Below are positions 55,523 to 64,000 of a DNA stretch of 64,000 nt, one piece after another. The stretch's first letter is position 1; each line of letters begins with the position of its first letter. The stretch is from Bryum argenteum (taxonomy: Eukaryota; Streptophyta; Bryopsida; Bryales; Bryaceae): positions 12,049,013 through 12,113,012 of the forward strand of contig CM073324.1 in assembly GCA_037043015.1 (NCBI GenBank), read 5' to 3'. The translations under genes and the position numbers were made by a program. Under the pieces are notes generated by a model. It was not told the DNA's origin, did no database searches, and saw only the letters and a program-made list of their open reading frames with translations.

Positions 55523-56683
55523 ATGGCTTCCCAGATGAGATTGAGCTTGGTGGCGCTCCTGGTGCTGGTGGCAAGCTTGTCTGTGGTGGAGGGTGGGTCC
55601 TCGTCCTTGAAGTACAACTTCTACGGGTATTCATGTCCCAAAGTGGAGAGCATTATTTTTGAGTCCATGCAGAAGTCCTATGCTGCTGACAAGACTGTGG
55701 CTGCTGGAATCCTTCGTCTCATCTTCCACGACTGCTTCGTTCGGGTATTGCTTCAATCTCTTGCTGCCACAATTCAGCTGTTGCCCTCCTCACACACATC
55801 AATTGGGGACCAATTGTGTCTTCGAGCTGACCATTTTCGATGTTGGAGCGACATGCTCTTGTTTGCTGAATCAGTGGGACGTTCTGTGTTCTTGGATGAT
55901 AGTAAGTTTGATTGCAGCCTGGCTGATCATCTGTCTTCTTTGTACTGGCAGGGATGCGATGGGTCTGTGTTGCTAGCAGGTCCTGGCACGGAGAGGACGG
56001 CATTGAACAATCAAGGTCTGCATGGATTCGAAGCTATCGACGCAGCCAAGGCGGCGGTGGAGAAGGCGTGCCCTGGAGTTGTATCGTGCGCCGACATTCT
56101 GGCTTTCGCCTCGCGTGACACCGTGATCCTGACCAAAGGCAAGGGCTGGAGGGTGCCGGCCGGACGCCGCGACGGCCGCGTCTCCATTGCTGGAGAGGCT
56201 CTTGCCAACTTACCACCCGCCACTTTCAACAGCACGCAGCTGATCGCCAACTTCGCTGCCAAGGGCCTCTCTGCACAACAGATGGTCGACCTGTCCGGGT
56301 CACACACTCTGGGAGTGACGCATTGCATTCAGCTGAGGGACAGGATCTTCACCCCCGTCGACCCCACCATGCCCAAGGATCTGCTGGCGGCGATGCAGAA
56401 GACTTGTCCTTCGATCGGCACCCCGACCCCGATTGTCATCGACCAGTACTCTGAGACCACGTTCGACACAGCTTACTTTCAGAATCTCGTGAAGGGGCGA
56501 GGGTTGATGACCTCGGACCAGACGTTGTACCGCGACCCAGCAACCAGGAAATATGTGAATGCTAACCTGCGGCAGGGGGCGTTCAATGAGCGATTCGCGG
56601 CAGCCATGATTGCAATGACCAATATTTCGCCACTGACAGGGCAAAACGGAGAGATTCGGAGGACATGTCAGGCAGTGAATTAG
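55523..56683 (+). CDS. Class III (secretory) peroxidase 1
   Basis: Haem peroxidase of the plant secretory family; oxidises phenolics with H2O2, or generates reactive oxygen, in the cell wall or vacuole. Two exons, 55523-55744 and 55952-56683, with the intron at the family-conserved place after 'FHDCFVR'; 317 residues, the normal size. Signal peptide about residues 1-24. Distal Arg65/His69 in 'RLIFHDCF', proximal His192 in 'SGSHTLGVTHC', and all eight conserved Cys are present. ATG 55523 was chosen for the hydrophobic leader; 55535 is an alternative. The 207-nt intron has no in-frame stop, so a retained intron would add 69 residues. The gene is convergent with its sister at 60497-61672. Confidence 0.95.
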   Translation: MASQMRLSLVALLVLVASLSVVEGGSSSLKYNFYGYSCPKVESIIFESMQKSYAADKTVAAGILRLIFHDCFVRVLLQSLAATIQLLPSSHTSIGDQLCLRADHFRCWSDMLLFAESVGRSVFLDDSKFDCSLADHLSSLYWQGCDGSVLLAGPGTERTALNNQGLHGFEAIDAAKAAVEKACPGVVSCADILAFASRDTVILTKGKGWRVPAGRRDGRVSIAGEALANLPPATFNSTQLIANFAAKGLSAQQMVDLSGSHTLGVTHCIQLRDRIFTPVDPTMPKDLLAAMQKTCPSIGTPTPIVIDQYSETTFDTAYFQNLVKGRGLMTSDQTLYRDPATRKYVNANLRQGAFNERFAAAMIAMTNISPLTGQNGEIRRTCQAVN

Positions 56684-56689
56684 AGCTTG

Positions 56690-57000
56690 AGATAAGCTAC
56701 AAACTATTGATCGCGGACTGCTAGAATGCAGTAGTTCGTGAAGTGTAAACATAGGACAATTGATACACTTGTGATTGATGAATTGAGTCAACATAATACT
56801 CCCGAAATTGGTTCGAGACTGTTCAACCCATTCAGGAATAAACGATAAGACCGTTGCGGAGAGCTCCTTGTTCAGTTTCACTCCTCTGGTGTAGTTAGGG
56901 AACTCAGCAATAATGTTCAGTAGGAGTTCCACATTCTTTGAGCAAGTTACTGTTGCTTTCTGGAGACTGTTCAAATCAGTCGAAGTGTCGGGAAATTTTC
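56690..57000 (+). other. 3' flank homologous to the sister peroxidase (inverted)
   Basis: Words such as CGGACTGCTAGAATGCAGTAG (56716) and ATTGAGTCAACATAAT reappear on the opposite strand at 60450-60370, and similarity continues to about 57000 against about 60170. The duplicated block therefore includes the 3' flank. The minus-strand frame at 56974-56300 is antisense to the peroxidase. Confidence 0.75.
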
Positions 57001-59440
57001 TTTCGAGGTATAAGAATGTGATACTGAAGGTTACTAACAGCAGTTTTCCGCGTCGGGTTCAAGGTTGATGCAGCCGGCGCCGAGCTCGACATGTGTTGCA
57101 CACGATCAGGCCAGGATGTGCGAACTATGGCTTATATCCTCCAGTGGCGGGATATTCAGCTAGGAGTGATCATGAGAAAAATGTGAACGGACTACAGCTA
57201 GTAAGGAAACCACTGTACATTTTGACATTTAATGAGCTGCTGCCAGATTTGGCACAGAATCCGGGAACTACAGTGATCTCAATCGACATCCCTACAAGTC
57301 AAATTGGTGCGCTCAATATTGGCAGATTTTGCTAAGTTGGGATTTTACATCATGGAGAGAGACCTAGTCTACGTCTATGGAGTACGTGTTTCTAATAATG
57401 TCAGTGTGCAGTACGTGTACTATTAGGTTCACAATGTGAGCCTCTCATACTAGGACAGTTGCTTGTATACAATCATGCCGTCCAATTCATCCACGCTTTT
57501 CGAGTTTTTCCAACTTAAGAATCTTCGGATAGAATCCTTCGAGCTCGCTCTTCTAGCAGATGGTACCAATTCGGCCGACAAATTCAAACAGTAAGCCAAC
57601 GATCGACCTGAAATGCAATGAAATAAACTTTCCAACCTGAAAATTGAACTTTCATTCGTCATGGAAATCGTCCTCTAAACAGGTCTGCGCTCTGTTTTTG
57701 CTCGAGCTCAAGCAGAAATAGAGCAGAGCTGACTATTAGAAAAGACTCGAGTAATTGTGGACTGTTCCAGCGCAGTACCTCGACAAGTGTTGACGTCGTA
57801 GTCGATGCTGTTGATATGCGACTAACTTCATCCGAATATCGTGCAAATTTAGTTGGAGATTGTTCATAAATAGACGAAAGGATCCATGAGGATACAGTTG
57901 GGCACTTCAGCAACCCCGCATTTGATTGAGCTACCAGTGCTGTCAGGGGACTGCTCAGTCCACTCATTGTCTGCGAAATGAGGAGACGGTTCTTGCAAGG
58001 TAACAGCTTCGTGGAAAATCTTTTGAGGGTGTACTTGCACCTCGAAAGGTCTGAGCGTACCGCAGCTGCTTTCTGGTTGATGCAGACGGCGCCGAGCATG
58101 GCAACACGCTTTCAAAATAGAATAAGGACGTACATAAGTACTTGCTAACCTGGAAAGCGTCCATGTCCACGTACGTGTACTGAGTACTTGGTACTAATTA
58201 TTTCAGAGTGCAGTACGTGTACTATCAGGTTCAGATCGAATATGAGTCGATTGTACTCTGATACTTGCATGTACTCGATAGTCTTGCACAATTCGGTCTT
58301 CAGTATCGGCAGGCTGTCTTTCCAAGTCGGTGGCAAACCGCTCAACTCACTCAATCAGAGCAGTAAAAACACGATCGACCTAAAGGCCAAAATTAATTAG
58401 TGAGAAAAAGGGAGGTTGGGCTTCTCGCTGTATGAAATGTCAGGGCCCATGATCAAGTCGTCAACAAGGATCACGTCAATTCTGTATCCTTGTAACACAT
58501 GATTGTATTACTCATCAGTTCAAGAATTTGGAAGCTCAACACTAAACAAAGCAACGGAAAGATTGGAATCGAATTCTTCGAAGGAGATATACATGCGCGC
58601 TATTCTAATCGAAAAAGTGAAACTGAAGAAGGAGCTGTCATGTTTCTGGAATTGCAGGATTTCGTAAGGAACCTTACGTTTTTTGTCGAATGAGTTGATT
58701 AATCTCCAATATGTATAATTAATCAGAGAAATCAAACTTGGTCAAGTTACGAGTCACGAATATACCGATCACCTGCGTCTATCACTTGAGAACGGTGTGT
58801 CTTCTCCTTCAGCTCGTCAAGTCCATTCAGCATACAGTTTCAAGTGTTCCAACAAGACATTCTTTCGCTGATGTATCGTTGCCTTCACGCAGTAAACTTC
58901 AGGTTTGCTGCCGACAGATGGAAAGAACATGCTTTAGGAGAGAATTCGCAGAAAGGGGGTCTGACCGCACGCTGGTATTGAGAACGTGCAACGACGTCGT
59001 TGAATTGAACGGTGAGTACTAAGAAACTGTGAGAGTACAAGAGGCTGATAGTGCAGGTACTGCACTACAGTGACGTTATTAGTACCGCGTACTGCAGACA
59101 TGGACATGTGCATTGAAATTAGACTGGTTATCCCATGCGCTATTTGACTTATGGTAATGCCCGCTCATGATAGTAGCTAGGCCCCATATATCTTCACCAA
59201 AAATAAGGAATCTGTTTATAGTAAAAGGTCCCGCTTGTCTGACCATTCAAATTCCATGAACTGGGGCCCCTGAAAAAAAGTTGGGTGTCATTCTTGAAAT
59301 CTAAATCTTTTAAAATCATTTTGATTTGTCCTCATATTGAATTCAAAATTGGAAGTTTTTGATCCCTATAAACTGGAATGAGCGGGTTTACCATATGGAA
59401 TTGAACTCCAAATTAGGTCCGGAATACCTCGTTCGATACC
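57000..59440. other. Spacer between the convergent peroxidases
   Basis: No gene recognised. AGTGCAGTACGTGTACTAT is repeated at about 57409 and 58207, and GGTTGATGCAG(C/A)CGGCGCCGAGC at about 57063 and 58076, a diverged internal duplication. A 146-codon minus frame (58099-57659) has no family signature. Confidence 0.4.
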
Positions 59441-59445
59441 GTTAA

Positions 59446-59807
59446 CCCTTAAACGCCCAAGCAAGCCCGAGGGGCTTGATTTCAACAGAATCTTCCTTGT
59501 AGCTCTCATTGTGCTCAACTTTTCACTTATATTTTGATGTCAAACTGGTCACCTCCTTAAGATGCATTCAAAAAGTGAAATTTTACAATTCAAATCACAA
59601 TTTGTACGAGTGATTTTGTGCTTTGAAAGGATTTTGGTAGGTAGGTTGGGGTTGTACATAACCTTGTAGGAGGTTGCAAGCTCATCATTGATTAGTCCAT
59701 TCACGATGCCCAAGTTCAAAAAGTGCACTATTCATGATGCCCAAGTCCAAAAGATGCTGTGATCCAATTTTGGGCTGCCTGTTTTAGATCCCATGGGCGT
59801 TTAAGGG
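59446..59807 (-). mobile_element. piggyBac-like MITE, copy 2 (362 bp)
   Basis: Perfect TTAA on both sides (59442-59445, 59808-59811), with termini CCCTTAAACGCCCA and TGGGCGTTTAAGGG. The same length as the copy at 47856-48217 and inverted relative to it, with scattered mismatches. No coding capacity. Confidence 0.92.
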
Positions 59808-60496
59808 TTAACCATGCCGTTGGGGGTTCGGTTCATCCTGCATGAAATCCCGCCTCTCACCTGAGTGACGGGATCATGCAGGCATGCAATGTGTTTCATC
59901 GACACACTTGGGTCGGAAAGGAAAAAAAATTAAAGAAAAATATATAAAAATTGCCATATCGAACTTTATCTTATCCTGCTTCGCTCACGTTTTTTCTTTA
60001 GAATATACCAGCTGGATCGTGAGCTCGGCGTCGTCTGCCACAAGCTTGAAACCACATGCAATATGCATGGTCAGTGTGTGATTATCCGCAGTGCAGGCAC
60101 ACATTAAACATGCTTGAAGGAGATGTGATCCTCAATACCGTACTTCTTTTTTTTCGGAGACTCGTTTCGTATCACTTGAGTTCATCGAACAGACTCCAGA
60201 GAGTGTTGGAATTTCATACGAAAGTAGTATCTATTCCTGCTGAAATGCTCAGGGACATTGACCGAGATCTATATAATTCTCAATTTGCAGGAGTCCGCAA
60301 GGATTCCTTTTCGTTTATATACGTATGGGTTGAACAATATCTGACGGAATTTACGAGACAATCAAAAAGAATTATGTCGGCTCAATTCACGAGTCACGAC
60401 TGAAAAATTGTCCTGTGTCTCCACTAAGCGAGCTACTGCATTCTAGCAGTCCGCGAGCAGTTATATTCCTCTCCTACTATCTCGAATCATAAGTGC

Positions 60497-61672
60497 TTAA
60501 TTCACTGCCTGGCATGTCCTCCGAATCTCGCCCTCTCGCCCTGTCTTTGGCTGGATGTTCGTCATCGCAACCATGGCTGCCGCAAATCGATCATTGAACC
60601 TCTTCTGCTGGAGATTGGCAGTCACATACTTACGAGTGGCTGGGTCGTTGTACAACGTCTGGTCCGAGGTCATCAACCCTCGCCCTTTCACCAGATTCTC
60701 GTAGTATACCGTGTCGAACTTGGTCTCAGTTTTCTGGTCGATGACAATCGGGGTCGGGGTGCCGATCGAAGGACACGTCTTCTGCATCGCCGCCAGCAGA
60801 TCCTTGGGCATGGTGGGGTCAACGGGGGTGAAGATCCTGTCCCTCATCTGAATGCAATGCGTCACTCCCAGAGTGTGTGACCCGGACAGGTCGACCATCT
60901 GTTGAGCAGAGAGGCCCTTGGCAGCGAAGTTGGCGATCAACTGCGTGCTGTTGAAAGTGGCGGGTGGCAAGTTGACAGAGGCCTCTGCCGAAATGGAGAC
61001 GCGGCCGTCGCGGCGCCCGGCCGGCACCCTCCAGCCCTTGCCTTTGGTCAGTATGACGCTGTCACGCGAGGCGAAAGCCAGAATGTCGGCGCACGACACA
61101 ACTCCAGGGCACGCCTTCTCCACCGCCGCCTTGGCTGCGTCGATGGCTTCGAATCCATGCAGACTTTGATTGGGTAATGCCGCTCTCTCCGTGCCAGGAC
61201 CTGCTAGGAGCACGGACGCATCACATCCCTGCAAATACACAGTTGGTAGACGATCAGTCAAGATACACACAAACCCAATCTCATTCTGAGTAAATCACAT
61301 GTATGCCAGATATCGAGGATAATCTAGAACTGGAGCTAGTCAATCCCAGAGTGAAATGTCTGATCAGGCAAATGCATCTCTTGAGGCTGAACTGCAAAGT
61401 GTAAAAGGTCAGAGGCGATCGGCAGAGAGAGATGGATGCATTACCCGGACAAAGCAGTCATGGAAGATGAGTCGGACGAGTCCAGCAGCGACCGTCTTGT
61501 CCTTGAGGAAAGACTTCTTAATAGAAGCGAACACAATGTTCTCCACGTTGGGACATGAATACCCGTAGAAGTTGTACTTTAAGGACCCAGCCTCCACCAC
61601 GCGCACATTGCTCCACGAAACTGTGGCCAGGATCAGCAACGCCACCAAGCTCACTCTCATCTGGGGCCCCAT
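60497..61672 (-). CDS. Class III (secretory) peroxidase 2
   Basis: Sister of peroxidase 1, same enzymology and likely secreted. Minus-strand exons 61672-61445 and 61228-60497 with the conserved intron after 'FHDCFVR'; 319 residues. Signal peptide about 1-28. Distal Arg67/His71, proximal His194 and eight Cys are conserved. The mature region from 'LLAGPGTER' to 'DRIFTPVDPTMPKDLL' is nearly identical to gene 1. Differences are concentrated in the signal peptide, the first 45 mature residues and the last 60 (for example 'KTETKFDTVYYENL' against 'YSETTFDTAYFQNL'). No lesions. The two copies probably arose by inverted duplication. Confidence 0.95.
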
Positions 61673-61780
61673 TCGATCAGTCCAATCTCTTGCAGGGCAT
61701 GTAATTCAAGCGATGTAGAGGACTGCAGAGTGATCAGCTGATTAGAATGGTACACGATAGTTTGAATGATGAGTCTTGCA

Positions 61781-61786
61781 CTTATA
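61781..61786 (-). promoter_or_regulatory. TATA box of peroxidase gene 2
   Basis: TATAAG on the minus strand, 109-114 bases before the ATG at 61672, the same spacing as in peroxidase 1. Confidence 0.6.
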
Positions 61787-61799
61787 GCAGCTTCCATGC

Positions 61800-64000
61800 T
61801 GTCGTACAGATGGCACTCGCGCATGCGCCACCTGAACGTCAACGTTCGAAGAAAATGTCAACTCTAGATGTTTATATTAGAAAGCTCGTTGGAAAACGCG
61901 AGCAATCTATTCGGGCGGTAAGCATGTGCAGCTCCAAGTGAAGAAGCACGCACAAGTCTTGCGGCTGTAGTACTGAAATTCTTGGGACTGCCAGTGCAGG
62001 AAAGGCAAATTCGGTGTAGCACGCAGACAATGCACAGTTCCACTAAGGCTGCAGATTGGACGTTACTTGAGATTGGCTTCCTTTCAATGATTTTATATGA
62101 GCACACTTGCACGCAGCCAAGCGACCAAGCAAATCTCAAAACAAACCAAGTGGGTAAAAATTAGAGCTTGTGGGAGGTTGTAACACTTTGATTTGTTTTC
62201 ACTATTGAACTAATATTTTACGACTAGTTTTATGAAGGTGTGTGGAAGACTTGTTTATTCCAAGTACATTAGGGCCGGTTTACACTACTGTGGAGAAGTA
62301 CTCCAGTCATGAAATATATGGAAATCCTCAATTGTGATTGGTTGAAATTGTTACTCTTCACCAGTGATTGTTTAGACTACATTCAAGGACATAATTTGAT
62401 GAACTTTTGGAATGGATGATAATATGACATGGTTGCCTACGTGGCAACACTTTTTGGAGAAGGAGTTCTTTGAAATAGTGTTTTCTTATCCGGCCTCAAG
62501 AGGCCGGACAAGAAACAACTGTTCCCGAGAACTCCTCCTCAATACTTCGTTATACTAATTAAACTCAATTTTGTCCAAAGGATTTTGGACGTTGGATTTT
62601 GTCATTTTGGTCCTCAGTGGTATGAAACTACAACATTAGCATAAATATGGGAGGAGGGCTAAATAAATCAAGCTCTCTTGGTATGTGTGAGATCACTACA
62701 ATACCCCAACTTGTCAGCATGCATGCTACTTGTTGATATCCTTATTCTCTAAAGAGGAGGAAATACAAGGTAAGAGGAGGTAATATTGTTTGTAATTTGA
62801 ACATTTTGATATTCCACGGGTAGAAAACATGATTGAAAGACATATTTTGAAGTTTAAGCCTTTTTACATGAAATTAATAATGAGAAACTACTTGGGACTA
62901 TGCTACTCCAACTTAATATTTATATTTCCATCATTTCTGTTTACACATCGGCAAAGCTAGAATCAACAACATTGATGTTAAAAAGCTCACAAGAACCAAT
63001 CTTGTTGATATTAGAATGATTAAAATTCATCATAGTGACTTTTGGAGCTTTTGTCTTGTCTTGGCATCCATCTATTTTGTGGGCGCTTCATCGTGCATTG
63101 TACATTTTCCTGTGACAAACCTTGAAGTATAACAAACTCAAGCCTTTTCGCATTCGTGGCTTGGAAACACATACGAGCATGCATATATATATACAACATG
63201 TCAATGCATGTGATTGTATTGAAACTCAAAACTAACATGTAAAATTTTACAAAATTAAATCATCTACCTATTTAGAACGGGTCTCCCCCCTCATTTTCCA
63301 AGACTTCAGAGTATGTGAGTAGCCTCCCTATCGCATCTGCAACATCAACCCTATAAATGTTTCTTTAAATAGCCTCATTGTCTTTTATTCTTAGAAGAAC
63401 ATTATAGCCCAGATACGATTTATGGTTTTTGTGTCGAGAAGTGATCATTCATTTCTTCACACATACCAAAGACTCTTCCATGCATGATATATCAATCCTT
63501 CTAGCACATTTACTCTTGAATCTCCTACTTCTGATGATCAATCTTTCTATATAATCGACCAAACTTAATGTCACTTTAACTAACCTGTTCTTTCCCACAA
63601 CTTTCTTAATGAGATAAATGTTATCTTAATGAAAGAAAGGACTCTGGCTGCCCTCCAAATTTAGCAAGGTCTTCATGGCTAAATGTTGGGCGTTGCATTA
63701 TCATATCTTTGAAAGGATTAATCAAATCTTGATCATAGCAATCAATAGCCAGGTTTTTGCAAACTATGGGTTGAACAATGGTGAATGTCTATTTTGACAT
63801 TTCTTGTCATCCAATTTCTTGTTTAATCATAGATATTCAACATTCATACAACTAAGAATCATATTGTTATATACTAGTGCTTAGTACAAGCAAGAGCTTG
63901 GAACATGCTTAAAGTATTTAATAGTGTCATTGTTCGAGTGTATCTCAAATTACATCTTGTATGTTTACCTTAACTCCACCATGTTTGGAATAAAGGTGTC
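61800..64000. other. AT-rich terminal region, no gene recognised
   Basis: Contains a perfect hairpin TCCGGCCTC-AAGA-GGCCGGA at about 62488-62508. A GGGCCGGTTTACACTA word at about 62271 is roughly inverted relative to TAGTGTTTTCTTATCCGGCC near 62478, so a short hAT-like MITE (about 62270-62496) is possible. The rest shows no coding or structural signal. Confidence 0.4.

Noticed and set aside
56300-56974. 224-codon minus-strand ORF
   Set aside because: Antisense shadow over the peroxidase 1 second exon and 3' flank.
60902-61177. Plus-strand ORFs inside peroxidase 2
   Set aside because: Antisense shadows of a well-supported peroxidase exon.

Overview
The window looks like nuclear DNA of a land plant. 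It has spliced genes with short GT-AG introns (about 75-220 nt), two class III peroxidases, a cytosolic-type cofactor-independent phosphoglycerate mutase, plant Ty1/copia and Ty3/gypsy retrotransposons, and AT-rich intergenic DNA full of MITE-like elements. The compact introns, a DUF7869-type gene and the lack of any typical angiosperm gene neighbourhood make me think of an early-diverging lineage such as a bryophyte, lycophyte or fern. That is inference; the sequence alone does not name the species.

Layout. 0-4 kb: intergenic DNA with a decayed PIF/Harbinger transposase (minus) and a Stowaway-like MITE. 4.67-6.80 kb: complete six-exon phosphoglycerate mutase gene (plus). 8.4-9.1 kb: an unrecognised two-exon gene (minus) with a hairpin just downstream. 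10.5-14 kb: a repeat field (88-bp tandem array, 305-bp foldback, 155-bp direct repeats). 14.8-15.8 kb: a GC-rich FCP1/NIF-type phosphatase-like ORF (minus) whose nucleophile position is Glu. 17.43-31.39 kb: a 14-kb Ty3/gypsy element inside a minus-strand zinc-finger gene relic. Its gag holds a further 1.8-kb insertion, and a long coiled-coil ORF follows pol. 32.45-33.59 and 43.69-44.80 kb: two near-identical CACTA elements in opposite orientation, each with its own 3-bp target duplication. Between them lie fragments of an amidase/FAAH gene, a VOC/glyoxalase-like gene and an oxysterol-binding-protein gene, then a broken DUF7869 gene (42.1-46.5 kb) that carries the second CACTA copy in an exon. 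47.86 and 59.45 kb: two 362-bp piggyBac-like MITEs, inverted. 48.31-54.18 kb: a young copia element with identical LTRs, inserted at the 3' end of a small minus-strand ORF. 55.5-61.7 kb: two convergent class III peroxidase genes forming an old inverted duplication. 61.8-64 kb: AT-rich, no gene seen.

How it works together. Only the phosphoglycerate mutase (glycolysis), the two secreted peroxidases, the small minus gene at 8.4-9.1 kb and possibly the FCP-like ORF look intact enough to be host genes. The rest is a nested transposon landscape. The least explained signal is a set of dispersed palindromes around TTCTGAACGGCCGTTCAGAA. They cluster at 12.3-14.0 and 38.1-43.4 kb, including the introns of the DUF7869 gene, and appear alongside two other short repeated motifs.
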